Counted from the stretch's first letter, positions 32,251 to 44,125 are shown. The stretch is 64,000 bases of DNA from Ascarosepion bandense (GCA_037127315.1 JBBBDQ010000330.1:4552501-4616500); one strand, 5' to 3'. Translations and numbers: made by a program. The notes: a model not told the origin generated them from the sequence alone.

Positions 32251-32536
32251 TAAGAACAGGGGCCGTTTCAGTGAATATTAAAAACGGATGGGTCGAAACG
32301 AATTCTGAAGGTTAAATTTGTGCAGCTATTTACTGTTGAAAATTTTGCCCCGTTTTTTTAATTCATGAATTTAACTCCGTATCCGATTAGTTTGAGTTCT
32401 AGGTATCTTTCCAGACAAGTTTCGCGTGACAAAAACTTTTTTCTATGACTAAAATTCATGATTTAATATGAAATCGTGACGCGGCGTAATTTTGCTGAAG
32501 ACTAAATATGCTTATCATGTGTGTTGTGGTGTGAGA

Positions 32537-33698
32537 GGAAAAAAAGAGAATGAAAAGAGAGAGAGAGAGAGGGAAAAAGAGAATGAAGAATGAAAAGAGA
32601 GAGAAGAATGAAAAGAGAATGAAAAGAGAGAGAAGAATGAAAAGAGAATGAAAAGAGAGAGAAGAATGAAAAGAGAATGAAAAGAGAGAGAAGAATGAAA
32701 AGAGAATGAAAAGAGAATGAAAAGAGAATGAAAAGAGAATGAAAAGAGAATGAAAAGAGAATGAAAAGAGAATGAAAAGAGAATGAAAAAGAGAATGAAA
32801 AGAGAATGAAAAGAGAATGAAAAGAGAATGAAAAGAGAATGAAGAATGAAAAGAGAATGAAGAATGAAAAGAGAATGAAGAATGAAAAGAGAATGAAGAA
32901 TGAAAAGAGAATGAAGAATGAAAAGAGAATGAAGAATGAAAAGAGAATGAAGAATGAAAAGAGAATGAAGAATGAAAAGAGAATGAAGAATGAAAAGAGA
33001 ATGAAGAATGAAAAGAGAATGAAGAATGAAAAGAGAATGAAGAATGAAAAGAGAGAGAGAATGAAAAGAGAGAGAGAATGAAAAGAGAGAGAGAGAGAAT
33101 GAAAAGAGAGAGAGAATGAAAAGAGAGAGAGAGAATGAAAAGAGAGAGAGAGAATGAAAAGAGAGAGAGAGAGAATGAAAAGAGAGAGAGAATGAAAAGA
33201 GAGAATGAAAAAGAGAGAGAGAATGAAAAGAGAGAATGAAAAGAGAGAGAGAATGAAAAGAGAGAGAGAATGAAAAGAGAGAGAGAGAATGAAAAGAGAG
33301 AGAGAGAATGAAAAGAGAGAGAGAGAATGAAAAGAGAGAGAGAGAATGAAAAGAGAGAGAGAGAATGAAAAAGAGAGAGAGAGAGAGAATGAAAAGAGAG
33401 AGAGAGAGAGAATGAAAAGAGAGAGAGAGAGAGAATGAAAAGAGAGAGAGAGAGAATGAAAAGAGAGAGAGAGAGAGAATGAAAAGAGAGAGAGAGAGAG
33501 AATGAAAAGAGAGAGAGAGAGAGAATGAAAAGAGAGAGAGAGAGAGAATGAAAAGAGAGAGAGAGAATGAAAAGAGAGAGAGAGAATGAAAAGAGAGAGA
33601 GAGAATGAAAAGAGAGAGAGAGAGAGAGAATGAAAAGAGAGAGAGAGAGAGAATGAAAAGAGAGAGAGAGAGAATGAAAAGAGAGAGAGAGAATGAAA

Positions 33699-33733
<35 letters not shown>

Positions 33734-34060
33734 GAGAATGAAAAGAGAGAGAGAATGAAAAGAGAGAGAGAGAGAATGAAAAGAGAGAGAGAGAGAATGA
33801 AAAGAGAGAGAGAGAGAATGAAAAGAGAGAGAGAGAGAATGAAAAGAGAGAGAGAGAGAGAATGAAAAGAGAGAGAGAGAGAATGAAAAGAGAGAGAGAG
33901 AGAATGAAAAGAGAGAGAGAGAGAATGAAAAGAGAGAGAGAGAGAATGAAAAGAGAGAGAGAGAGAATGAAAAGAGAGAGAGAGAGAATGAAAAGAGAGA
34001 GAGAGAGAATGAAGAATGAAAAGAGAGAGAGAGAGAATGAAGAATGAAAAGAGAGAGAAA
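32537..34060. repeat. GA/GAATG purine-rich satellite
   Basis: About 1.5 kb built from GAATGAAAAGA and (GA)n units. Zones: GAATGAAAAGA 11-mers (32690-32840), GAATGAAGAATGAAAAGA 18-mers (32840-33050), then GAATGAAAA plus GA runs of varying length to the end. The + strand has only A, G and the T of ATG. The MKNEKR/MKRERE frames are a by-product of this repeat. Confidence 0.97.
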
Positions 34061-34129
34061 TTTTTTTTAAAACAGATTTTCGACTCCCAGAAAACGTGGC
34101 AATATTAATTATTTTTCTTTTGATCGAAA

Positions 34130-34720
34130 ATTTGGATTGAATTGAACATTGAAATAAACCTGCGTAATTGTTTACTGGTAGAGAAAACTGATCTAAACAA
34201 TAGTTAGGCCGTTATAATTGGGTCATCAGAAAACAATGGAGGTAAATGAATAATTTTTTATAAAGAGGATTTTGGCGTAGATTGAACATAGAAATGTATT
34301 TGTTTACCAGCGGTGAAATCTAATCTAGGCATAAAATATGGCCGTTTGATTTGGAGTCATCGGAGAACAGTGGAAATGAACGAAATTAAATTTTTTTGCA
34401 AGCGGAATCGAAATAGAACTTTCGAGGTCACATGATTTTTGGCTGTAGCAAAAAGCACTCGTGACCACTTGTGATGAGCGCGTAGATGACCTAGCTTATA
34501 ACCCGCCGGTTTCCTATATAAGTCTGCTCGATGAGGGAGGGTACTGACACGAGAGACCAGAACAGCGTGAGCGTACGGATTAACCCACAACTCCGCTGGA
34601 AAATGGTTGCTGACAATTTGGACCAATCAATCTCCTAACCGAAGACGTCTTTGTATGAAAAAGGAGAGTAAAGTATATTTTACTTGCGTTTGGCCCTATT
34701 GTCTCAGACGGAGGCTTGTT
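34130..34720 (+). promoter_or_regulatory. Possible promoter or LTR-like segment
   Basis: Two diverged tandem copies of a ~130-base unit (about 34137-34262 and 34272-34395, sharing GAACATTGAAAT, GGCCGTT and GTCATCAGAAAACA-like blocks) precede a TATA-like CTATATAAG (34514-34522). This resembles upstream repeats plus core promoter of an LTR or a promoter region. No second LTR copy or gag/pol was seen, so function is unproven. Confidence 0.3.
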
Positions 34721-35125
34721 CTAGATTGTATTTGTTGTGCGGTGACGACGAAAAGACAAGGAAGAGGAAGAAGAAGATTATGAAATGATTATACGAAACT
34801 GAGATTTTGCAAAGAGATCGGATTGAGTAGTTCCCGACAAGGAGATTTATGATTTGAAAAGTTTCAGCGTCGACTTGAATTTGTTGCGGATTGTTGAAAT
34901 TTAATAGTCGCCGAAGGACTATGAGAAGTAACGCCGTTATAGCGGTCGCATTAAAAACAGTTGAGTATATGAAGCTTAATGTCGTCACCAGCCCGACAAG
35001 ATCGGAATTGCATCATCCGTCGTCCCAGCGTTTTATTTGAGAAGAATCGACTCCGTCAAAAGAGTCTGTAGAACATTGTTGAAAAGTTATCTATATCTTC
35101 TGAGACGATTTAACACAGGAACCAT

Positions 35126-35165
<40 letters not shown>

Positions 35166-35657
35166 CCCCTGTGTGAGTTGTTATGCTAAAAACTTTTTTT
35201 CTTTATTCTTTTCTTGTATATGAAAGTTGTTTGTTCGGCTTTCTACGGACATTTTTTCCTTCTTTCTATTTATTTTTCCTGTATTCTAAATGCTTAACAC
35301 CGGCTACCCAGCCGTGTCTACATCTTCAGTTGACCGTAAACGAACAACACCTCCGCTTTCTGGATCTAATAATCACAACGTGGGCAGGAAGCATATTTAA
35401 ACCAGTGAGCCGGTTGACTGACCTGCGGATGCTCAGGGACCTACAGCCAACCTCTTGAGTTCGTTTAAAACCTAATAAACACCTCAACCCGAAGAGGAAA
35501 ACGCCGAAGATTGAGGAGCCAGAGTGGAAGAGTTAGGTCTGATGCATGTTGACCCGTGGAATAGCCAGAGGAGCAAGAGTGTTAAAAGGTGGTGCCGTCG
35601 TGACCAAGATTTGACTCGTGGGGGCCAGAGTTTTAAATAGTTACAAAATGTGAGGCA

Positions 35658-35694
<37 letters not shown>

Positions 35695-36037
35695 AAACAA
35701 CAAAACCTTGTATTTAATTTAAAGTAACAAACATTGTGTGTTTCAACTTTAAAAATTCGTATATCCCTATTGACTTTTAGAACATTGAAGAGGCATGCGA
35801 AAGCTCACAAAAGTAAAGTCAATTAATTCCGGTTATTTATTTTTTATAATTAAAACTAAATGGTTCAAATGAACAACCAAACAATTGTTCAAAAGTATAA
35901 TTACACCAACTTGAAAATTACCTTATTAGATGGTATATAAAACTTTACCGCAAATTTACGTTTTTTTTTCGTATGTTAATCTTCACAGCGAACGTAGACT
36001 CACATCAGCACGGTTATGGCAACTTTTGTCTCTGCTA
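34721..36037. other. No gene; GT tract and poly(A) run
   Basis: (GT)n at 35131-35162. AATAAA within CTAATAAACACC at ~35473, and a 32-base A run at 35659-35690; their ~190-base separation makes a simple mRNA 3' end unlikely. No ORF motif recognised. Confidence 0.4.
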
Positions 36038-36517
36038 GAAATTTTCTCAACTTTCAGTGGTCCGCACGTGGTAAGATAAGATTGAATTTTCCGCTAAATC
36101 ATTCTACCATGTTTCGTTTTTATTCATTTAATTTTGGGACTAAATTCTACTAAATTGTTGGTTTAAAGGCCGTTTCGACATCTAAACTTTTCTGTTATAC
36201 AGCTAGTGTCATATTCCAATGGAACTTTTTTTTTTTTTAAGTCTGTTACTCTTTGAATTTAGCCATTTTCTCCCCACCCTCTGATTACTGGACACTTGCT
36301 TTTCTTTCTCTCTCTAACACACTGCTTATTTACTGGTAGCCGACAAGCTGGAAAATCAGAGCAAATTTGGTATGACTATAAATTTTCTCAACTTTCAGTG
36401 GTCCGCACGTAGTGAGATAAGATTGAATTTTCTGCTAATTCATTCTACCATATTTGTTTTTATTCATTTAATTTTGTGATAATTCTACTAAATTGTTGGT
36501 TTAAAGGCCGTTTCGAC
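36038..36517 (+). repeat. Direct repeat upstream of LINE-A
   Basis: 36038-36179 and 36380-36517 are ~90% similar (AAATTTTCTCAACTTTCAGT, GGTCCGCACGT, TTGTTGGTTTAAAGGCCG), with a 342-base period. The second unit ends ~25 bases before the apparent LINE-A 5' UTR. This could be a monomer array forming the LINE-A 5' promoter (inference). Confidence 0.75.
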
Positions 36518-36950
36518 TTTTACTAAGTTAAAACATTTTTTTTTCTTTTCAACTGGGACGTTAGCATCCCTGTAGGTCAAAAACTGTAAACCTACAAAGG
36601 GCGGAAGAACTCTCAAGGAGTCAACGGCCAGCTAACTAGAGGTGATGTCTCAAATCATCGTGGAGAAGGCAACGGGATACCACTCCACTATTTACCCCCG
36701 CCCAATCATGGTTAATTACGACAAATGTGTTAAAGCCAACAGCGTGATGGGGGTTGCTTCCCAAGAAAACAACTCCTCGCTCGGAAAGGACCGGCATGGG
36801 CAACAGGTGCCACCTGACCGTCATCCGGCGACTGTTAGCACTAACGGCGTAAAGGGGACATTTTACCCCAAAATTTGTCCCTCGCCCGGGAAAGAGCGTC
36901 ATGAGCAACAGATGTCTCTGGACCGTTACCCTGCGACTGTGCGCATCAAA

Positions 36951-37680
36951 GACAAAATTACTATCGGAACATGGAACGTCAGGACACTCAACGGTGGACA
37001 ACTAGAGAATGTCAAGCAGGAGATGGACAGACTGCACATAAACATACTAGGCATATGCGAAACCAGATGGCCTAATAGTGGAGATTTCAGTAGCGACTCC
37101 CACAGGATAATATATGCAGGAGGAAAAAACAAAGCGAAAAAGGGGTCGGCGTAATACTAAAACAAGTGAAGGAATGTGTTCTTGGATACTGTCAGCTTTC
37201 AGAGAGAGTCCTCTTGGTCGAACTGCGGTGAAGGCCATTCAATATAGCTATTATAGTAGTTTATGCGCCGACAACCCAGAGTTCGGAGGACGAGATAGAA
37301 ACTTTCGATTCAACACTGGACAATGCCAAGGCCCAATGCAAAAGCCAAGAAATTAGGCTTATAATGGGTGACTTGAATGCCAAGGTAGGTAAAGATAGAG
37401 AAGGAGACACGAGCGGCAACTTTGGACTGGGGGAGCGCAACGAACGAGGAGAAAAATGGGTCCAGTGGTGCTCAGCCAATGACCAGGTAATTACTAACAC
37501 CTGGTTCCAAGAACACCCACGGCGTTTATGGACATGGAGAAGTCCAGGAGGCGAAACGAAGAACTAAATAGACTATATAACTATAAACAAGAAATTCAGG
37601 AACGCTGTGGTCCAATGCAAAACATACCCAGGTGCCGACTGCGGAAGTGACCACGTCCCAGTCATCTGCAAACTAAGGGT
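36951..37680 (+). pseudogene. LINE-A APE endonuclease domain
   Basis: Nicks target DNA in the APE family. Visible motifs: TIGTWNVRTL (~36961-36990), ILGICETRW with the catalytic Glu (~37045-37070), MGDLNAKVG (~37363-37390) and CGSDHVPV (~37635-37660), all in the expected order. A frameshift at ~37150 (after KKGSA) and a stop at ~37566 before IDYITI disrupt the frame. The first ORF starts at 36642; its first ~100 residues before the domain look like a low-similarity leader. Confidence 0.85.
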
Positions 37681-38242
37681 GAAACTCCGAAGACTGAAGA
37701 AGCCCAGCACATCACCAAGGCTGCAATACGACACGCTAGAGAATGACCTCACACTGCAGAAAGAATACAATATCAGTGTGAGAAAGAAATATGAAGAACA
37801 TATTGGAAAAGGGCACTCAAAATGGGAGTCGCTAAAAGAAGCGATGGTGAACTCAGCGAATAACATAGCCCCAAAGGAAATTAGACGCAGAAGAAAAAAC
37901 GAGTGAATGGCTGAAGAGATCCTCCACATGATGCAAAGGAGACAAAAAATAACGCCAAGACAAGAAACTCTACAGAGAGATAAGGAACAAATACAGACAA
38001 GCCAAAGAGGACTAGCTCAACAACAAATGCGAAGAAGTAGAGAGACTGAGCAAGACCAACAAAGCAGAGATGCATAAAGAGATAAGAGAACTGACAGGAT
38101 AAAAAAACCTGCTCCTCAACAGGATGCATAAAATCCAAGGAAGGGACAATCATATTAGAGAAAGAGGAAATACTCCAGCGATAGGAAGAATACATAAAGG
38201 ATCTTTTCCGACAAGAGAGAACAACCGAGAATACACAAGGAG

Positions 38243-39056
38243 ATGGATGGACCGGAAATACTAAAATCCGAAGTGGAAGCTGCAATGGCCAAAATGAACA
38301 GAAACAAAACACCTGGTCCAGACAGCATAGTGATAGAGCTGCTGACAGCCTTAGAAGAATATGGCATAGAAAAAATTACCGACATAATAAACGAAATTTA
38401 TAGCAGCGGAATAATACCAGACGACCTATGCAAGTCGATATTTATAGCACTGCCGAAGAAACCAGGCGCAAACGAATGTGAACTACACAGAACTATCAGC
38501 TTAATGAGCCACATTACAAAACTGATGGTCAGAATCCTGATGAATAGAGCGAGAAGCAAAATCAGGCCAGAGATAGGGTATGAACAGTGCGGGTTCGTCA
38601 AAGACACGGGAACAAGGAACGCCATATTCATGATTAGGATGCTCTCCGAAAGGGCAATACAAATGAAGAAAGATTTGTACCTATGTTTCATTGACTATGC
38701 GAAGGCATTCGACAAGATACGACACAAAGAACTGATGGAGATGCTCGGCAGCCTCGACATTTTCGGCAAAGACAAGAGTAATCAAGAATCTCTACTGGCA
38801 GCAAACGGCCTGCATACGGAGAGGTAACGATCTGAGATAGAAAGAGGCGTAAGACAAGGATGTGTCTTTTCACCGGATTTTTTCAACCTGTACAGCGAGA
38901 ATATCTTGAGGACCCTAGATGACATGCCATGATTTGTTGTTGGAGGACACAGCTTGAACAACATAAGGTACGCAGACAATACAGTGCTGATCGCGGACAC
39001 GGAAAGGAAACTTCAAGACCTCATACAGAAGGTAGCGGTAGAGAACGACAAAAAAG
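38243..39056 (+). pseudogene. LINE-A reverse transcriptase domain
   Basis: Copies element RNA into DNA at the nick. Motifs: MNRNKTPGPDSI (~38293), IFIALPKKPGANEC (~38440), CGFVKDTGTRNAIFMIR (~38590), CFIDYAKAFDKI with the first catalytic Asp (~38685), [12 protein letters not shown] (~38860) and YADNTVLIAD (~38969), where the second catalytic Asp of YADD is Asn. Stops at ~38825 and ~38932 interrupt it. The lost Asp alone predicts no polymerase activity. Confidence 0.85.
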
Positions 39057-39253
39057 GTCTACAAATAAACTTTAAGAAAACTGAGTGCATGGTCATCAGC
39101 AAAAGGTACAACCCAAAATGCCAAATAAATGTGGGAGATACCAGAATCAAGCAAGTACAAAAATTTAAATACCTAGGAAGTGTCCTAACTGAAGATGGAA
39201 AGTGCGATACGGAGATCCGAAGGCGAATTGGCATGGCAAAGGACGCGTTCCAG

Positions 39254-39427
39254 AAGCTGAGCAAAATACTAACACATAGGAAAATTTCACTGGAAACAAA
39301 GAAAAGAGTGCTGGGCTGCTACGTGATGTCAGTTCTCCAAAAGCTGAGTAAAGTACTAACACACAGGAAAATTTCACTAGAAACAAAGAAAAGAGTGTTC
39401 GATTGCTATGTGATGTCACTTCTTCAA
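39254..39427 (+). repeat. In-frame 87-bp tandem duplication in LINE-A
   Basis: AAGCTGAG starts at 39254 and again at 39341. Each unit encodes KLSK-LTHRKISLETKKRV--CYVMS-LQ. The copies differ at about ten positions. Other LINE-A copies (20930, 62046) have a single unit. Confidence 0.9.
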
Positions 39428-39958
39428 TACGGCAGTGAATGTTGGACAATATAATCGAAAATGAGGACAAAACTGGAAGCAGCGGAAATGTGGTTCTACA
39501 GAAGGATGCTGCGGATATCATGGACTGAGCATGCAAGCAACGATGAGGTGTTGGAAAGAATGGCAACAAAGAGGAAATTGATACTGGGCATCAGGAAGAG
39601 ACAACTGAAGTTCCTGGGACACTCAATGAGGAAGGAGAGCCTGGAGAACCTGATAGTGACTGGCCAAATAGAAGGAAAGAGAGACAGAGGAAGATAGCGG
39701 ATAAGATATTTACAGGGCCTGATCAGGTGGTTGACGGAACGGGAGTTGACAGGAGTAACGGGAGCAAACATACTAGGAGCCACAAGGGATCCCGAGACAT
39801 GGAGAACCATGATCGCCTACGTCCTGAAAGGACAGGGCACATAGAAGAAGAAAAAACAATAAAACTGCTAACTAATAACATGTTTGAAGTAATTTGAAAG
39901 TACACGAAGAGTAAAGAATTATTAATCTATTTTATGAAACGTTTCCCTTAGTTTCAGT

Positions 39959-39960
<2 letters not shown>

Positions 39961-40024
<64 letters not shown>
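39961..40024. repeat. (TA)25 then (GA)7
   Basis: Pure TA from 39961 to 40010, switching to GA. Confidence 0.97.
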
Positions 40025-40256
40025 TAAGGAATGTAAAAATTGTCCATAATTTTCATTGTCGCAAATGCTTTCAAACAGTTTTATAGCCATTTTCAAGGCT
40101 TTCTTTTTTTGCTACTGGTGTAATTATTCCTAAAAATGGCTACAGAAATGACCGAAAGCTTTGGGAAGAATTCTTAATTTCTCCAAAACGAAAAAATATT
40201 AGGATGCTGGAAAAATTTAAAACATTAATTAAATCTTCCTTGTTGGCCGTATGCTG

Positions 40257-40299
<43 letters not shown>

Positions 40300-41674
40300 T
40301 ATGGATTAATTGTACGTTGCTACACAGAAATTTCTATGTTTCGAGATAGATTTTCATCGTCAGGCAATGTTGCTGTTGGTTGTGCAGATGATTTACATTT
40401 AAATGACAAAAACCTTTGGTTTGTTGTGTATGTATGTGGGAAGATATAAAATTTACATGTGTGTTTCTTTTGGTTAATCAGAGTGGAGATTCATTTTGGG
40501 ATTTGGCTTCAAAGAATACATTTCTAAATGATTATTCAAATGTATTTTTTCTATATTTTCTAGTTTCCAATACATATGTAAATATAAATTGTTTAATGTC
40601 TGAGTACCTTTAGCTATTATAAGACATTGTGAAAGCATTTTTGTTTTTACTATATAAATAATTTCACCTATATTTTCAGTAAGGAAATATTTGTAGCATT
40701 TTAGTGGATTAGAATATGTTCTTGGTCATGAAAATAGGAATAAATAAACGAAACATTAAGAAATTTGATAATGAATAAAAGTATTTATTTGGTACAGCAA
40801 ATATTTATTTTCCAATATAATTTTTTTTAGCAATGCATTTAATTTCGTGGTGAATATTAAAGTAAATCAAACATTATACAGCAAAATTTTCAGATAACTA
40901 TGTTTCAGACGGAAACATTGATCCAATTCCTTGATCTGCATCACATCAAACTATACCATAAGTTAAAATTTCTTCGCCCACGTTAAAAAATATTTTGTCG
41001 ACAATATTGCCTAAAAAGTTCATATTAATCAACATAGCGTACAAGAAGTTCATATTTTGGCAGATATTATTATAGATACGTTAAGACAGCACAAAGACAT
41101 ACAACGGAAACAACAATTAAAAAGACTACACAAATTTGAAGACAATCATAAAAAAAACTACATTAAATATCTTTTAACTGAGGAACTGGTGAATAAAGTA
41201 TATCCATAAATAATAAAACACAAATGTTCAATCTACATGTCACTAGCGGCTTCACATATGATAAAAGCGACTCGCAAATGACATTATCAATAGTTTACAA
41301 CTATCTCACCGATTTGAAAGTTGAAGTAACGACACTCGAGTAATAGTCTTCTAGTGATTTGTAACTTCAGTTGAAGCATCAACCAATTGGTTTGCTAGTG
41401 GTTAATGCCGTTTATTTCTGTAGATCAGCCGATATTTCTATGGATTGAAATTAAAATGAGCGAACAAAAACGCTTTAACCCTAAACACCATAAGATTTTT
41501 TTAAAAAAAGCCTATATAAAATTTTGTATAATTTCATAACCATAATCTATTTTGTTCTTAAAAATTACAAATTAAGGTTAGAAGCGTTTAAACATGAAAT
41601 TTCGGTTGCAATGTATGGCATACAAGAAAAAAATAACTAAACATTATTACAACTGTGTTTTATAACGAAAAATT

Positions 41675-41677
<3 letters not shown>
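40025..41677. other. Intergenic; TA/GT tract and small inverted repeat
   Basis: TA then GT microsatellite at 40259-40300. 40068-40094 (GCTTTCAAACAGTTTTATAG) is an imperfect inverted repeat of about 40132-40160. Otherwise unassigned. Confidence 0.45.

Positions 41678-41710
<33 letters not shown>
41678..41710. repeat. (TA)n(GA)n microsatellite
   Basis: TA tract passing into GA, directly before the mariner-like element. Confidence 0.95.
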
Positions 41711-41712
41711 TG

Positions 41713-42485
41713 GTGCGATGCTTAAATTGTCACATTTTTTAATTTCGCGCATGCACATTATTATTTTGTCTCCACAGTACAGTTGGGTCAGTTGGGCACC
41801 GTTATGAGGAAAAGAGCACCTTGATGTAATTAACTCTGCTAGAAATTTGGAAATCGCATTTTGTACAGCTTGGTATTGGAACTTCAAATACGAACAATTC
41901 AGAGTATTTGGTGTCAATCTGACGACAGGGCAGAGGATTCGGAAAGAGTTGGATGAGTCTAAGGATGATTGCGAATGTGTTTGGAGCGAAAACTAGTGAT
42001 CGCGACGTTATGCCGCCATTCAACTTCCAACAGACTCAACACGGAGGCCTACATGAAGTGTCTTGAGGAGATAGTGCTGCCCTGTGTCAAGCGGACTCTG
42101 CACCATGCCACACAATAGATCCGACTCATGACTGTCAATTTCTGCGGCCACATCACCTCTAATATCTGGTCACCTAACTGACCAGAGTGCAACACCGTTG
42201 ATTATTACGTGCGAAGCACAGTTGAGCGAGAGGCCAACAAAACTCCTTGTAACACCAAAGATGAACTGAAGGCAAGTATAATAGCACCATTAAACAAGGA
42301 GACCGTCCAGAAAAGTTGCAGAATATTCCGAAATTGTCTGGAGACCGTGATTGAAGCCAATGGCGAATTTATTGAATAAAGTTACGATCTAGTATTTTTT
42401 GTGTAATTTCAGTAAATATATCTGTTAAAATGAGATGTCAAATGTTTAAATCAGCGTAATTTATAAGAAAATTTACCCATCACAC
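41713..42485 (+). mobile_element. Internally deleted mariner-like element
   Basis: Terminal inverted repeats 41713-41731 and 42467-42485 match at 15 of 19 positions (GTGCGATGCTTAAATTGTC versus GTGTGATGGGTAAATTTTC). Inside, frames give an N-terminal start (RKRAPCDVIN, ~41801), then jump at ~41965 to the second half of the transposase: VFGAKTSDRDVMPPFNF, CLEEIVLPCVK (~42058), CNTVDYYV near the last catalytic Asp region (~42189) and CNTKDELKA (~42253). The central part with the first catalytic Asp is missing. Several stops. Ends at a natural stop ~42377 (EANGEFIE). Non-autonomous. Confidence 0.8.
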
Positions 42486-42494
42486 GGTACACAC

Positions 42495-42560
42495 GTTATA
42501 TATGGTTTCCCATAGCTGAACGCAGGTTCGAATCCTGCCGGAGAGCACATTTTTTCTCAA
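42495..42560 (+). other. tRNA T-arm-like fragment
   Basis: GCAGGTTCGAATCCTGC (42523-42539) is a perfect 5-bp T stem with a canonical TTCGAAT loop, followed by CGGAGAGCA. No matching 5' acceptor strand or A box is visible in the preceding 50 bases, so it is a tRNA 3' fragment or SINE remnant. Confidence 0.4.
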
Positions 42561-42725
42561 ATATGACTTCTAGAATATTCAGGTTAGTAGACAAAAATAG
42601 ATATACTGTTTAATAAATAAACAAAGCTTCTATCCAAATACAAGTAGACACTAGAAATAACGTTTAAGTAATAAAAATCTGTCGGATTAATAAATTAAAA
42701 AATACGTCCCCCTGATAGATATATA

Positions 42726-42904
42726 AATACAGGTTTCATTAAATAATATAGTTCTGTCTTTATTTTGTGTAAGATCCGTTCGTATGATCTGATTAGCTTG
42801 ATAGTGTTGTCATGGAAAGACAAGAAATCGCAATAATTGTTGATTTTTTTTTTTTTACACAAAATAGACAGAACTTGTCTATATTATTTAATGAAACCTG
42901 TATT
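42726..42904. repeat. Short inverted repeat (hairpin element)
   Basis: Arms ~42726-42773 and ~42854-42904 pair over ~45 bases with one small insertion (AATACAGGTTTCATTAAATA and its complement), with an ~80-base loop. MITE-like or fold-back; no target duplication recognised. Confidence 0.75.
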
Positions 42905-44014
42905 AATGAAAAAATGCTGCCAAAATACACACAATATATATCGTGTGTGCACGCATTGAAATTAAAATTTAATTTTGAAATTAATTCATTTACTCACGTG
43001 TTATTTCAATGATGATACAAGATTACGTCGAGAAGTCATTCTTGACTTGGATAGAAAAACCGTCAGAAAATCATTGTGTCTTAAAACTAAGACGCCATCG
43101 AATCAAATAACGCTTGTCGTTTGGAAACAGACAGGATAATCGGTAATTAATACTCTTACCTGGACATCCGTAAAAATATCGGAAGAATGACGTAATATAA
43201 AAAGAAAAATAAAGAAAACAAAATGGCGTCCTTCTCCAATTGCTGTACAAATTTTATGTCAATTGATTTTTTCTTTAGCATTTGGTGAGTGAAAGAGTGA
43301 TAATTACTTTTTATTTTATTTTTTTTAAATCATTGTCGGAAATGTGCTTTTTAGAGCTGGTAAGTTCGTCTTTTGTGTTTTTAGCGCTTCGTTATTACGA
43401 TTGTTGTATTGGACAACCTGGTAGTTGCAGGTAATTTAAGAGGAAAAGAAGTTTTAATTATCAGAAAATTTGTTTATTTGGGTCGTTACACTTTTTTTCC
43501 TGTGCTTATCTAAATGCGGAGAGTCCAAAAAGCAAGGCATGATCGTAATTGTCCAAATTAAGAGATAAACCTGCAATAATTGGTAGAATACTGAGTTGGT
43601 GATAATAAAGCTCATGATTTAAATTCTGGTATTGCCTTTGAATAACCATAACGTTTTATCTATAATTTGCTAAAAAACAAAAATCCTCATAGGAGTTATT
43701 TACTAATTTCAAATCCTATAACATTTCGATAAAACACTTGTGTGTATACTGAAGTTACGACTCGGTATTTCTAATATTGAAAACAAAAGTCAAGCAAACT
43801 ATTTCTTACCGTTTGGTTAAGTAAGAATTTATTTACACTTTTTTTTTATCAATTTTATTTTTCGCAAAATAAAGTACAAATATTTTATTCAATCATATAT
43901 TCATTTTGATAGGTAAAAATTTATTACCAATTATCAGGCATCTTTTCAGCAAAATTCAGGCTTTGATATAAAAGTTTTCGAAAACGCTTGATTCTGGTTT
44001 TTGTTAAAGAATTT
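42905..44014. other. No gene recognised
   Basis: AT-rich, unassigned. Confidence 0.45.
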
Positions 44015-44125
44015 TATTCTTTAATCATATCACCTCAATCAAGACGAGGCTGCTACTAGTTTGCAAGGGGGTTACATTGCGAGAAAAAGACTAGGTACAA
44101 GAGGTATTTAAGAAATGATAATCCC
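44015..44125 (-). pseudogene. LINE-B 3' tail fragment
   Basis: Reverse complement of the LINE-B tail: TTAATCATATCACCTCAATC, then GGGGGTTACATTGCGAGAAA as at 23160-23260. Truncated on its 5' side. Confidence 0.65.

Larger units (their letters stand above)
36540..39860 (+). mobile_element. LINE-A, near full-length RTE-type retrotransposon
   Basis: About 3.3 kb, the usual length for RTE-type elements. Order: 5' UTR, APE-type endonuclease (~36940-37680), linker, reverse transcriptase (~38240-39050), C-terminal region with YLGSVLTEDGKCDTEI (~39165) and MWFYRRMLRISWTEHASNDE (~39485), short 3' UTR ending CGCCTACGTCCTGAAAGGAC and an A-rich tail. It is dead: frameshift near 37150, stop near 37566, stops near 38826 and 38932, YADD changed to YADN. 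It is the reference for the LINE-A fragments elsewhere in the window. Confidence 0.9.

Noticed and set aside
32839..34047. Charged MKNEKR/MKRERE proteins
   Set aside because: Direct translation of a GAATG/GA satellite; the frame persists only because of the repeat.
36642..39454. Host gene of the craniofacial development protein type
   Set aside because: The endonuclease plus reverse transcriptase order, 3' end shared with many fragments, and multiple stops show a retrotransposon.
42495..42560. Functional tRNA gene
   Set aside because: Good T arm only; no acceptor pairing, D arm or anticodon arm seen.
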